Program-made: the position numbers and the translations under genes
DNA from: Pleurodeles waltl
Lineage: Eukaryota; Chordata; Amphibia; Caudata; Salamandridae
Direction: 5' to 3'
Assembly (NCBI RefSeq): GCF_031143425.1
Contig: NC_090448.1
Coordinates: forward strand, 536,008,313-536,072,312
DNA: 64,000 nt
Part shown: piece after piece, positions 24,240-35,048 of the stretch
How positions within the stretch are numbered: position 1 is the first letter of the stretch
Layout of the letters: each line of letters starts with the position of its first letter
The notes under the pieces: generated by a model
Database searches by the model: none
Seen by the model: the letters and a program-made list of their open reading frames with translations, nothing else
What the model was told of the DNA's origin: nothing

Positions 24240-24362
24240 ATAGCTAGGGACCTCAAACGAAAATTAAAGAGGGGTGGCCCGGCCCGGTCTCTGTCGGTCG
24301 CTGTCGGGTGAAGGACGGGCCCGCCCTTGGCCCGGGCTTCACCCGGGCGCGTCCTGCGCAGC

Positions 24363-24786
24363 GGCGTTGCGCGGCGTGCTTAATAGCGCCCACGATGTTC
24401 CCCAGGTGTGAGGGAGCAAGGAGGTGCCTGGGACTTGGAGTCCCACCAGGCACGAGTGGAGTGGCAGCAGCAGCGGCGTTGCGCGGCACGCTTAATAGCG
24501 CCCGCGATGTTCCACAGGTGTGAGGGAGCAAGGAGGTGCCTGGGACTTGGAGTCCCACCAGGCACGAGTGGAGTGGCAGCAGCGGCGTTGCGCGGCGCGC
24601 TTAATAGCGTCCGCGATGTTCCCCAGGTGTGAGGGAGCAAGGAGGTGCCTGGGACTTGGAGTCCCACCAGGCACGAATGGAGTGGCAGCGGCGTTGCGCG
24701 GCGCGCTTAATAGCACCCGCGATGTTCCCCAGGTGTGAGGGAGCAAGGAGGTACCTGGGACTTGGAGTCCCACCAGGCACGAGTGG
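24363..24786. repeat. LINE 5' tandem monomers (112, 109, 106 and partial 97 bp)
   Basis: Units starting GGCGTTGCGCGGC lie at 24363, 24475, 24584 and 24690. Their lengths fall by exactly 3 bp because the GCA run before each following start has three, two and then one triplets. The array ends in mid-unit at the target duplication, so it is the true 5' end of this LINE copy. It is GC-rich and CpG-rich. Tandem 5' monomers act as promoters in some L1 families; a promoter role here is inference. Confidence 0.9.
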
Positions 24787-25720
24787 AGGTCCTTTGTATT
24801 ACCGGGCCCTTCAGAGACTTAAAGCCAAGTCCTTAAGAACCAACTGGTCATACTCTCAGATTATATATCTAGATCAGGAATCCATAGAAGAGTTGGAGTG
24901 GTGGCTCAAGAATGTGGAGACATAGAATAGCAAAGCAATTTTTGGAAAAGAACCCAAATTAGTTATAGAATCGGATGCGAGTTTAGAAGGATGGGGATAA
25001 AGATGAGGGAATTCATCCACGGGTCGATGTTGGACAGTTCAAGAGAGGAAATTACAGATCAATTTCTTAGAATTGTTGGCAGTTTTGTTCACAATACTTT
25101 GCTTTACCAGCGCAATCATGAAATGTTGTGTAATGCTCCATATGGACAATGTGTCCGCCATGAGATATGTCAACAAATTGGGCTGTCCTCATTCGAAGGC
25201 TTTAGCAGATCTGGCGAAAGGCTTTATGGGTTATTGACTGAACACGGACATTTCTGTAGTGGCTGAACATATTCCTGGTCTAAGCAATGGTGTGGCCCTC
25301 AGGAAATTTCAAAGATTTGAGCAACTGGAGATTGAGCAGGGAAATATTCCTGAGTATTCAGGAAAGATGGGGTCCTTTTAGTGTAACTCTCTTGCGGACA
25401 GACGGAATTCACAAACTCCTAAATTCTTCAGTTGGAGGCCAGACCCAGATGATTGGGGAGTAGATGTGTTTCCGCAAGATTGGAAGGGTCTAGCTCCTTA
25501 TGCCTTCCCTCCATTTGCTATGATACCCAGAGTTCTTCTCCAATTATGCAAATGCAGGGAAACAGATGTAATAGCCCCAATTTAGAGGTCACAGGAGTGT
25601 TTCCCAGTCTTAATGGGAATGGTAACAGACTTTCCCCTTCTGATTCCAACTTTCAGAGAGGTAATTGTAGGGTGGGAAGGAGAGCATCACCTCTAATAGA
25701 GCAGGTACTATTAGACTTGA

Positions 25721-26666
25721 TTGCCTGGAAGATTTCAGGAGACAGTGGAAAATCCCATGTCTTTCGACATAAGCTTCCAGACTTATATCAGAGTCCTGGC
25801 ATCAGGAACTAGGAAGACATATAGACTGGCTTGTAAAAAATGGGTTTGGTGGTGTGTCCCACAGAATTATGATCCTGTTTCAACTGATCTAGTCCACATG
25901 ATTAATTACTTAACTGAGTTGCTTGGATCCGGTTTATCTTACCGAAGGGTAAACATCTATTGTTCAGCAATAGCTTATGGCCATTCTTTAGTAAATGGTG
26001 TGTCTGTAGGGCAGAATATTCTTACCAAAAAGATTATGCATAGTATGTGAGTCTTCAATCCTTCCATTCTCGAGTATTCTTCTTAATGAGATGTGGGTCA
26101 GGTATTACGGGTATTAGTAAGTTGGGGCAATAACTCTACCCTATCTCTAAAACATATTTCTTATAAATTGACAGTTTTACATTGTTTAGTATCCATCAGG
26201 AGAACTTCGGCTGTTAAGGCTCTGGATATTACAAATACAGCTTGTCAGACAGGGCATGTTTGTTTTTCAAAAGGAGGTGAACAAGAACTTTATCTACATC
26301 TATTTTCTACCCTTATTTTATACTGAATGATTGACTTTGTGTGGTTAAATGTGTGAAAGAGTATAAGAAGAGAACTGAAAGTTTGAGAAACAATGTTGCT
26401 CAATTAATCATTTCTTGCAGATGGCCTCATAAAGCAGTCTAGCCCCAGGTGTTAGCAAGATGGGTGGCGGTCATGAGAGAAGGAGAGGTGGATGCAAGTT
26501 TGGGGCGCATTAAGTTAGGGGTGCATCAGCTTTTAAAGCTTTTGTCATGGTTGGCAGTCTGCAAGATATTTTAAGAACTACAGATTGGTCGAATGAAAAC
26601 ATTTTTAAAGTCTTCTATTTTAGACCTGTTGTGAATGCTATTGATAATGTTTTGACAGCATATTAA
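25721..26666 (+). pseudogene. DIRS tyrosine recombinase (integrase), broken
   Basis: DIRS elements use this enzyme instead of a DDE integrase. The N-terminal part has SGTRKTYRLACKKWVWWC and GLSYRRVNIYCSAIAYGHS (25800-26000), matching the SAM-like core-binding region. A C-terminal block near 26550-26666 reads DILRTTDWSNENIFKVFYFR and carries the presumed catalytic Tyr. The frame ends TAY then TAA at 26664-26666. A stop at about 26048 and frame changes near 26090 and 26330 separate the parts, and the catalytic Arg/His region is degraded. It lies immediately before the internal complementary region, the usual place. Confidence 0.83.
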
Positions 26667-26670
26667 ACTT

Positions 26671-26771
26671 GCATAATGTTAGCCTCTGTGTCATACCATA
26701 AAATGTAGATTTTCCACAGCCTGATGGGCAGAAAATCTGCATTTTATTAAAGACACAGAGCTAGGATTATC
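26671..26771. repeat. DIRS internal complementary region / hairpin
   Basis: This is a long imperfect inverted repeat. GCATAATGTTAGCCTCTGTG (26671) pairs with GACACAGAGCTAGGATTATC (26752-26771), and GTAGATTTTC pairs with GAAAATCTGC. Part of its reverse complement matches the outer right end of the element at 27040-27114, and its first block resembles the outer left end. In DIRS elements such a region templates joining of the two ends into a circle. It starts 5 bp after the recombinase stop. Confidence 0.72.
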
Positions 26772-26936
26772 CCACCTCTTTTAAATCCACCCTAACAAAT
26801 TTGGAATTTTTCTTTTCAGACTAAGAGAAGTTCCTGAAATCATATTCTGGTTTGACAAGGATGGTGCATTTGGAAGAATCGTCTTTGGGTTCCTAATTCT
26901 TTGTATCAAATGTTATCTTGCATGCTGTGTTTACAA

Positions 26937-27115
26937 AAGACGGCTGCTACTTGCTCAACTTTAAAGTTTATTGGAATGTTAAAAATGTTCTAAGTTCTCC
27001 CTATTTTTGCTGCTGTGAGCGGGCAATAAAAGGAGATTGCATTATCCTAGCCTCACTATCTTTTTAATCCAGATAGATTGTCTGCCCATCAGGTTGTGTA
27101 AAATCTACATTATGC
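26937..27115. repeat. DIRS right inverted terminal repeat with outer extension
   Basis: 26937-27055 is the inverted partner of 15206-15326. The last part, to about 27115 (TCTGCCCATCAGGTTGTGT and following), has no partner at the left end but is complementary to 26703-26738 within the internal complementary region. This is the arrangement known from DIRS-1. Confidence 0.8.
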
Positions 27116-27536
27116 TCCTGTTACTGGTGTATCACATATACAAGGTTTTATCTAAGGAAAAATGATCCCCACCTTTCTACCTCATTTTGGCTCAAGGTCA
27201 CCTCGCCTGCCCACTCCACATCCCTTTTTTTTTTCAGAGGCTGAGATCTAAACGCTTTCAGCAGTTCATGTCACAAACATTCAAACATTGTCACACCTGG
27301 GACCTCCGCAATGCCAACCTCTTCTATTAAACCCTCTCTTGCTTGCATCCAAGTCCAGGCATTTAGGTGATGGGTGAGGAGATTATAGATGTATTCCAAA
27401 AATGACTTCCCTGATAGGGACTACTAAGGTCAATGAACAGTCTTGGAAACAAATCACTGCCATTGGGACACTCACATAAAACACACTGATGTAACAAAAA
27501 GTCTTACAGCTAAACGTACTGCAGAAGCTTGCTTAT
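27116..27536. other. Unassigned stretch
   Basis: Between the DIRS right end and a degenerate tandem array. It contains a short T-run at 27226 and no recognisable coding sequence. Confidence 0.5.
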
Positions 27537-27745
27537 CCTTAAAGTAGCAACTTGCCACATCTGGGTTGGGTCTTATACACTTGATAGTATGAGTAATTAG
27601 TCTATCCCAAAGGTTGCGATTTCTCAAAACTGGGTTGTATCTTATACTGCTACTACTGTGGGTAACTAACCCATCCCTAAGGTAGTGCTTATTGAAACCT
27701 GGACTAGGTCTCACACAACTACTAGTGTGGATAACTACTGATGTA
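27537..27745. repeat. Degenerate 69-bp tandem repeat, three units
   Basis: Units begin at 27537, 27606 and 27675. Each opens with a CTTAAAGTAG / CCAAAGGTTG / CCTAAGGTAG block, then a CTGGGTTGGGTCTTATAC-like block, then AGTATGAGTAATTA or TGTGGGTAACTAA. Divergence is high, so the array is old. Confidence 0.75.
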
Positions 27746-28089
27746 GTCTACCTTTAAGGAGAGCCCCTTATATCACAAAAGTCATCAGAATGTGATAGTT
27801 TATTTTTTATGTTAGTCATAGTTTTAATGGTTAAACATAAAAGACTACACTGACACGCAATTTGAATGAGCACCTGCTTGTATTTGAGAGTTTGAATACT
27901 GTGGCTTTGAATTTAATCACATTAGGGGGATAAAATTGATGTTATAATGTAATTTAGATTACAGACTAACAGTGCATATAGAAACAATATTGAATTTCTC
28001 ATGATTAATAAATAATTAAGGAGTTTAAAATATGGGAAAGGGGAGAGAATTGCAATTCTCTGTTGTAATATTATTAATGGTGAATAAAT
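27746..28089. other. Unassigned AT-rich stretch, possibly the start of the ERV LTR
   Basis: No coding sequence is seen. The true left end of the retroviral LTR may lie here, but the copy at 50786 is cut off by the LINE, so there is nothing to align it against. Confidence 0.4.
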
Positions 28090-29946
28090 ATGTTTGCATC
28101 GTATATGTGTTCTACTACAATGTATGAGTTAAATGCATTATGATTCTCTTGTGTTAGCATGAGTGAGGCCTATTAAAGCTTGTATTTTGTGACCGTGCTA
28201 GAAATGCTGATTCATTTCCTAACGTAAACTTTCTTTTAGGTGATGTTCTAATGATAAGTTTAGCTTGTTGGTAATAGATTCTGGCGGTCATTCTGACCGC
28301 GGCGGCCGGCGGTAGCCGCCCGCCATGCGGTCACCGCCATTTGGCCGCTCCGCGGTCAAAAGACCGCGGCGGCCATTCTGGCTTTCCCGCTGGGCCGGCG
28401 GATGCCCGCCAAAGGAGCGCCCGCCGGCCCAGCGGGAAAGGCCCTGCAACATAGAAGCCGGCACCGAATGGAGCCGGCGGTGTTGCAGGGGTGCGACGGG
28501 TGCAGTTGCACCCGTCGCGATTTTCACTGTCTGCTAAGCAGACAGTGAAAATCATGCTGGGGCCCTGTTAGGGGGCCCCTGCACTGCCCATGCCAGTGGC
28601 ATGGGCAGTGCAGGGGCCCCACGACACCCGTTCCTGGCGGTAAAAACCGCCAGAAACAGGGTGGCGGGAAGAGGGTCGGAATCTCCATGGGGGCGCTGCT
28701 TGCAGCGCCGCCATGGAGATTCAGCCCAGACAGGGGAAATCTGGCGGGAAACCGCTGGATCCCCTTTTCTGACCGCGGCTTTACCGCCGCGGTCAGAATG
28801 GGCAGGGAAGCACCGCCAGCCTGTTGGCGGTGCTCCCGTCGTCATCCACCCTGGCGGTCGATGACCGCCAGGGTTGGAATTACCCCCTCTGTTCTTTAAG
28901 TATAGAGAGATTGTAGTGTAGTGTAGTGCCCTTGATCGAAGAACATTGTGAACATGGACTGGTATTGTATACAATTATTTCAAACATGCATGGAGTCACA
29001 TAGATGGAAGATGTTCCCATGACAGACCAGGGAAATAATAGAAATGTTACAATTTGGAGTCTGGTGAATGACTAGTATTGGATGATGCCTATTCAATGTG
29101 ACATGAACTGATACCTTTGTCGAATCAGAATGCCTAGTGAATTTTAAAATGCTGATGGACAGTTGAACATTGGAGCAGTTCCGAGCAGTTCCTGACAGAT
29201 CACTTCAGTCCCCAGCTGCTATCCCGATGCTTGCCAATCCTGACGCTTTCACTGATGAAGATTTCCTGAATGTTTTATTCCTTGGACAGGTAGCTCCCTC
29301 TCTGCCATCTGCTCCTTGAAAAGCCTTTTTAGACTTAAAAAATATTTTATTTTTCCCTTCAGAAGACTCTTGACTGAGCTTCTGACATTCTGATGCTTTC
29401 CCTTTCTTTTATTTTTGCCTAACATAGTTAGTGACCTGCAGCCCGAGATTATCTTTTAAAAATTATTTTTGCCCTTTTTGTGCTTTTTGTAATATACCTG
29501 CATTTGTTTCTCCTCACACATGTATTTCCCTGATTTGGTTAGCAGTGGGGTTGACCCGTGCCTAACCAAAGATTATTTACTCAGCTAATTTGAATTGACT
29601 GTTTATTGAACCTGAACACCATTACATCTTTGGAACTCAGATATGCTTGTTGATCATATGCATTATTCTTCTTGAATGCTTAATTTTATTAATGTTAGTT
29701 CACCTAAATCAATGTTGACGCCTTGGGCACCCTTTGGTGATAATGCATTTCTACAATTTGGTTTTGCACATTGTCACTGTGAGCTTGTGTTTGTAATAAA
29801 TTACATAACTTTATTTCCTGCTTGGAGTTTTCCTTCTGTGGCCACATTGGTCAAGGTGTTCAAATTGTTTAGATTGGAATGAAACTGTGTTGATGGTTCT
29901 ACCACACTACTTACTAGGTCCAAAGCTTCATCCACCTCAAAGAGCA
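28090..29946 (+). repeat. ERV 5' LTR-like repeat, interrupted by MITE 2
   Basis: Without the MITE it aligns with 50786-51944. A GTAATAAATT polyadenylation-type signal lies near 29793, followed by a T-rich and CTGGAGTTTT-like segment as in R/U5 regions. The shared sequence stops near AGAGCA at 29946. The left boundary is only the limit of detectable similarity. Confidence 0.72.
28283..28887 (+). mobile_element. Harbinger-type MITE 2 (605 bp) inside the ERV 5' LTR
   Basis: Ends GGCGGTCATTCTGACC and GGTTGGAATTACCCCC, with TCT on each side at 28280-28282 and 28888-28890. The other LTR at 50970-50990 reads straight through this site (TAATAGATTGTGTTCTTT), a paralogous empty site. It has the same module order as MITE 1 and a perfect palindrome at 28572-28620. 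Confidence 0.95.
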
Positions 29947-31213
29947 CTGTTCTGGTAGTGGAGTTATGGCTTTGTCCCATAAGGGGGGGGAGAAGCATTT
30001 GACTGCAGTGATAGGGCTATAGAATTGACCCAATGCGATTGCCCACCCCAAATCTTGTCCCATGGTTCGTTCCAAAAATGTATAAAAGTTCCAGCACTGT
30101 GCCTACAAGTGAAAAGAGCACAAGTATAAATAGGGTTTTGCGCTTGCAGTGCTTTGGCTTGAACACTGTGGTGAAGTGTGATATTGTGAAGTGTTTTGCA
30201 GAGATGCACTTGAAGAGATTGTGGTGCTTTTTGCTAAAAAAAAATGTCTCTGGTTTTTGCTGTAGTTGACGGGTCCGTAGTGGCCTAAGATCCCAGGATA
30301 ATGCACAAGTGTAGAAGACAATTGGTTAATTTACTGTCTACATTGAGATGCTTGTCATGAGAAGTGGTTTGACAGTGCCAATAGCTTTCCTTGAGTGAGT
30401 GTGAGTTGCTGGTTGTTATTTGGCGGATCATAAGGGCATAAAGTGGATCTATATCAACTGGAATAAGAATTGCTGGTCAAGTTTCACTCGTGACTATGAA
30501 AGCTGCAGTCGGAGAAGTGTAAACCCGTACAGGTTTGAAGTGTTTGAATTCATATCCTTAGTGTGAAGACAGGATGTTGGTTTTTGCTCACGCTATTTTG
30601 CATTAGGTGTGAAAGAGCGATTGTGTGAGAGACAACTGCGAAGCGATTGCAGCTGCTGAATGAAGTAAATGTGATATCATATTGTGCTGCACTGGTATGG
30701 GTTAGTTAGTGTGAAGCCGTGCTGGTACTGGTAGACAGTGCCACGTTGCTATTGTTTGAGAACCGTGAGAGTAAAGGCTTGTGGGGTTGAAATTACTTCC
30801 CGATTCAATTGCAAGTTGTGAAATTGGTTGAATTTGACAGAAAATAACAGTTCAAAGCATTAAAGAATGTGATAAGGGGAGATGCATTTGTTCCAGTTAG
30901 AGAAGGTAAAGAAACACCACCCAAAGGAACTCCAGGTTATATTGTGTCATCAGCTAAAGGTTTTCATGCATGTCTTTGACTTGAACAATGGTGCAAAATT
31001 ACTGAGAAAGAAGGAGCATTCCCTTTTCCCGATTCACAACATTTAATTTGAGAATTTTAGACAATATGAGGCAAATAATGTATAAAATGAGACCACTTCT
31101 AAGGCCTGCACATTTTGAAGCCCTCAGTATTTAGGAACTTGTTGCCCATGAAATAATGCCAGCTAAATGTAAGAATAGAATGCAGAAAGTAATGTGGAGA
31201 GCAGATATATTAG
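29947..31213 (+). other. ERV leader between 5' LTR and gag
   Basis: No long open frame. A TATAAAAG block at 30080 and many GTGAAG-rich stretches are present, but no recognisable packaging structure. A primer binding site could not be assigned with confidence. Confidence 0.45.
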
Positions 31214-33130
31214 ATGGGGTTAGAATGTTTCCAGCTATATCAGAGGAAGGTGATGGAAGTACCTAAGACTCAAAAGAAACAAGCAGAGAAAAAAGGACAG
31301 ACAGCAGAAGCCAAGTGTAAAAAGACAATAACAAATGACAGTGATTCAGATGATAAGTTTATATATCACTTATTAATAAATCATCCACCACTGAATCATT
31401 CAGCTGAGACAGGAACGAGAGGTGAAGCAGTAAAGAATGTAGTCCCAAATGTGCCAACTGCTCCTGTTGCACAGATGCCAAATCAGATTGTTCCAGTTAA
31501 ACCTGTGAATTCAGAGAGAAGTGTCTGTGGTTTATCCACCAGGTACAACAGTCAACACAGTTCAGCCCATTCTAAATCCAGCTGTAAAACAACTTTCCAA
31601 AGATCCTAATGTGAATCAGACAGTGCTGATACCTAGTGTGACTATGGTTGTGCAGAATTTTAATCAGAATCAGCCTATGTTTAGCCAGTGCAGACAATGT
31701 CAACTGTTACTTCGAGTCACACAGGACCTACATGATGGAGAGAACAGCTTATCTTGTTCCACCTTTGACCCCTACACGAATTGCAGAACCTAACTAGATG
31801 TTAAATCAGACAGGACCAATTCTTGATGTGTGGTTTCTTCAGTGTAACCCACTATATCCCATGCTCAGACCTGATAGATTCTGAAAGCACATGCAGTACT
31901 TCACAACATGTACACCAGAGTAATAATATTAGTTTGCTAGGTTTCACAGCACAACGATTGACAGACTGGTTAACTATTTTGAGTCCACAAGGTGTATCAG
32001 GATTGACAGATGGCAATGCTAGAACAGAAGAGACACCAGAGAGAGACAAATCACTCTCTGGTGTCTGAAACTGAAATTAGATTTGAATGAATTGATTTTG
32101 GAAACGTTGGACATAGTTCAATTGGAGACTTACACAGAAGATGAACTGCAGTTCACATGTAAGGATGTTACTCAGCGTGCAAGACAGGCTTATGAGAGAT
32201 TAGCTGAATTAGCCAAGAAATATAATGACTTGAGAAACATAAAAAAAAACCTTGAAAAGAAGTTACAGAGTAGAGTTCAGTTCAAAAGACAGTTACCATG
32301 AGATCATCCGGAATGAAATTGCACATTAAGGAATTGATTACCTATATACAGACATGGGTAGTGTTAGAAAAGTGGGAAGGCAGATGGCCAAAGAAAATAG
32401 ATCAGAAGAAAGCAAAGTCAATGGTGCCTCTGGCAGGAATAATTCAAGCTGAGAGCAATGTAAAAATGAAGCCCATTATTATAGATATACCAGGTGTAGG
32501 TTATGTCAAGTACCTAGGAGTAGGAATGATTTATTGTCATTTACTAATGTTACTCAAGATTGACAGAAAAGTCTTTGGAGTGGTACAAGCAGAGAGATTT
32601 GTGAAACTTTCAAAATGTTTGTGGGAAGATTTGAACACATTGTTTAACACTGTGGCTCCAACTAATTTGTGGGAAGTATGTAAAGTGCACCATCTGAAGA
32701 TGTGATGGAAATGTATTACAAGGTAATTGGGTTCCTGAAAAATAAAGTGTCCCCTAAACATATCGATTGGCAGAAAATTTACAGAACAGCCCAGGAGACA
32801 AAATAACTGATGCGTGCTTATTATGAGAGATTGTTGCAAGCTTTCAAGCATTGCAGTGGTACTGAGACCATAGAAGCTAAATATATGGGTAATTTTGTGT
32901 TTAGATTTTTACAGGGTTTGAGGCCAGACATAACCACAATGATTCAGCAGCACCTGATTTATTGGCAGAGCAAACCGACTGATGCGATCTGCATTATGCG
33001 AAATACTGTAGTGATGAGATAGAACTGAATCTGAGAAAGATGAAAGAAAAAGTCAAGGTTTTGCAACTGAACACTGCTGAGAAAGCAAATCAGAACCCGC
33101 ATATGATTGCGAACACTAGCGCGAGGCAAG
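31214..33130 (+). pseudogene. ERV gag remnants
   Basis: Broken pieces of a structural polyprotein. The upstream part (31214-31609) is basic and Lys/Gln-rich, then Pro/Val-rich. The capsid-like part (about 32590-33022) includes LRPDITTMIQQHLIYW and a helical AYYERLLQAFKHCSG stretch. Further on, at about 33240, a CNLCRNLGNW block looks like a nucleocapsid zinc knuckle lacking its His and last Cys. Stops and frame changes are frequent (for example at 31610, 32070, 32300, 32705 and 33022). Order and position fit gag; the exact genus is unresolved. Confidence 0.68.
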
Positions 33131-33415
33131 GAGTACTGTAGCAGGTGACAAATGTTGGCCAGTCTAGAGGTAGAGGACTTAAGTGTTCAGATGAATCAGA
33201 ATGGAGGTGCTGTTGAAGTCCAGCCTTTGAAGAAGATTAATCAGTGCAATTTGTGCAGAAATTTGGGTAATTGGTGACTGGAATATCCATATAATAATGT
33301 GAATGTTCGGGTGCAGAATGCTAGAGTTGCTCAGACTCAAGGACGTAATCAGGTCCAACTTCAATGAGTTCTAAGGCCCCGAAATAAGAATGTACCTGTA
33401 ATCCCAGGACAACAG

Positions 33416-35045
33416 ATGCAGGTACCACAAGTCCCAATGACAAAGCAGCAGGTGATTGTTCCTCAGAACATAAATCAAATGAAGAATGCAAATGTGAAAC
33501 AGATAGCATCACATTTTCCTTTAATTGATTTGAGTGATGAGGAATTCAGGGAAACGTTTCACACTGATAGTTCTGTTTATGAGGAATGCATGTTAGGTGC
33601 TTCCTTAGAGGTAGATCAACATGTTGCCTATGTAAATGCAAATGTTATGGACCATGACGTGTCATTCCGAGTTGACACTGGAGCTACACATTCCACTGTA
33701 AGAACAGATCAACTTCCAAATTTGCCCCTTTCAGGAAAGAGAAACCAGGCTGTAGGAGTCGCCAAATAGGCAATGAACAAATCCTTTAACAGAGTATGTC
33801 CCTGTTAAAATAGGTTAATTTGAAGAGGAGCACCCATTTGTGGTCTGTGATTCAAGTCCCGTAAGTTTGCTGGGATGTGATCTGTTGCATAAGCTGACTT
33901 GTTCCATGAGTTGCACACCTAAAGGAATAGTGATTCAGATAAATGAGGAAGATGTGCCCTGTAAAATTGTAGAGCAGTACCCGAGTGTCACATTGTACCT
34001 AACGACAGCGTGTAATGATTTGCCCAAAGATTTGAAAGACACTGTGACACAAGAAGTTTGGAGTTTTTCAGAAAAAGAAATAGGACTCATTTATAGTACT
34101 GAGCCTACTAAAGTAACAGTTAAACTAAATGCAGTGCATCCTCAAATACCCCCACATATGTCCCCTGAGGCAATTGCTGGAATTACTCCTTTGATTGACT
34201 GTCTGATGGAAAGGGGTATTTTAAAAGAAATTGTGGGAAGTCCCTGTAACTCTCCTATTGTAGGATTGCGGAAGCTTAATGGAAAATACCACATAGTTCA
34301 AGATTTGAGAATGGTGAACGAGATTGTCGTTCCAAGTTGTCCTGTGGTACAGAATCCTGCAGTGATTTTATTTCAAATTCTCTGTGAAGCTGAATGGTTC
34401 ACAATCATTGACCTTTGCCAAGCATTTTTCTCTGTACCATTGCATGAGGAAAGTCAGTATTCATTTGCATTTAAGTTCAGCAGTGGTGTTTTGGCATGGT
34501 ACCAAACTCCTCACAGGTATATGTAGTCAACATCCATTTTCAACCAGATCCTGAAAAAGAATTTGAAGTCCTAAAAATGCCCTATCATCCAGTCTGAGTG
34601 CAATACATTGACGGCCTGTTTGTTGTGTCAAACACCAGATAAGCATGCAGAACAGAGATCATTGCCCTTTTGAATCATTTAGGAGAAATTGGTCATAACG
34701 TAACCAAATTACAGTATTGCATGAAAGAAGTCCTGTATTTAGGTCATCACATTGAGAAAGGTGTGAGGAAAGTGTCACAGGAAAGAATCTCAGCAATCAT
34801 GAAAATGAATCCTCCAGTAACACATAAAAAAGTCTGAATGTTTTTGGGCATGGTTAGCTACTGTCGTCATTGGATTCCAAACTTTTCCCTTTTGGCCAAA
34901 CCTTTACAGATGTTAACACACAAGGATGTGACTAATCTGGTACCACTGGATGAAAATTGTATATGTGCCTTCACAGAGCTGAGAGAAAGCCTTAGCTGAG
35001 CCCTAATTCTGGGAATGCCTAATTATAACAAATGTTTGTCTCTCA
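33416..35045 (+). pseudogene. ERV protease and reverse transcriptase remnants
   Basis: The protease active-site loop reads VDTGATHSTV (near 33673), with a LLGCDLL-type block downstream (near 33870). The reverse transcriptase follows with GKYHIVQDLRMVNEIVVPS, FTIIDLCQAFFSVPLH (near 34400) and, after a stop at 34524 and a frame change, QYIDGLFVVS (near 34600). The catalytic box has Gly where the second Asp is expected, so the enzyme is inactive. A thumb/connection part near 34830-34990 includes FLGMVSYCRHWIPNFS. At least five stops or frame changes are present. Confidence 0.85.
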
Positions 35046-35048
35046 GTT

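Larger units (their letters stand above)
18355..24786 (-). mobile_element. APE-type LINE (Ingi/Vingi-like) inserted in the DIRS element
   Basis: This minus-strand non-LTR retrotransposon has, in order, a 5' tandem-monomer region, an ORF1, an ORF2 with apurinic endonuclease and reverse transcriptase, a 0.6-kb 3' region and a short TGAT-repeat tail (CAATCAATCAATC on the plus strand at 18355). The 13-bp duplication AGGTCCTTTGTAT flanks it at 18342-18354 and 24787-24799, so both ends are exact. ORF2 has no RNase H after the reverse transcriptase. The region after the catalytic box (PAIKIYLGKAQSAAVYGAEVWG, ENNFVRSLFACPRSTPL) resembles vertebrate Vingi-type elements. The clade is a tentative call. 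Confidence 0.88.
17590..25450 (+). pseudogene. DIRS reverse transcriptase and RNase H, split by LINE insertion
   Basis: The first half (17590-18354) contains RQPVINLKVLNEW, KMEGIYLLKDML and WLVRLDLKDAYLTIPI, typical of DIRS enzymes. After a frameshift near 17890 come FCSLPFGLSSAP and IIYLDGILIMGE. The catalytic Tyr-x-Asp-Asp box reads YLDG, so the second Asp is lost. The second half resumes at 24787 after the LINE and continues into RNase H: LVIESDASLEGWG, then FLELLAVLFTIL, then MDNVSAMRYVNKLG (near 25146). Next comes AEHIPGLSN and a C-terminal block with FFSWRPDPDDWGVDVF (near 25420). Both halves join directly across the 13-bp duplication. The gene is dead from the insertion, the active-site change and several stops. 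Confidence 0.88.
15206..27115 (+). mobile_element. DIRS-type tyrosine-recombinase retrotransposon, split by a LINE
   Basis: The element has inverted terminal repeats (15206-15326 and 26937-27055). In order on the plus strand it has gag-like remnants, a reverse transcriptase and RNase H of DIRS type, and a tyrosine recombinase. An internal complementary region follows right after the recombinase stop. A 6.4-kb LINE (18355-24786) interrupts the reverse transcriptase, flanked by a 13-bp target duplication. Without that insert the element is about 5.5 kb, in the usual DIRS range. All coding parts contain stops or frameshifts. DIRS elements integrate through circular intermediates and leave no target duplication, and none is seen here. 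Confidence 0.92.

Noticed and set aside
24253..24925. Repeated open frames on both strands with Arg/Gly/Pro-rich peptides
   Set aside because: They are translations of the LINE 5' monomer array; both strands are open because of GC content.
28288..28527. Open frames in the MITEs on both strands
   Set aside because: Stops are rare only because of high GC content; the frames are not conserved between the four MITEs.
29947..29970. ERV primer binding site at TGGTAGTGGAGTTATGG
   Set aside because: It begins TGG near the LTR end, but I could not match it to a known tRNA 3' end, and the LTR edge is uncertain.
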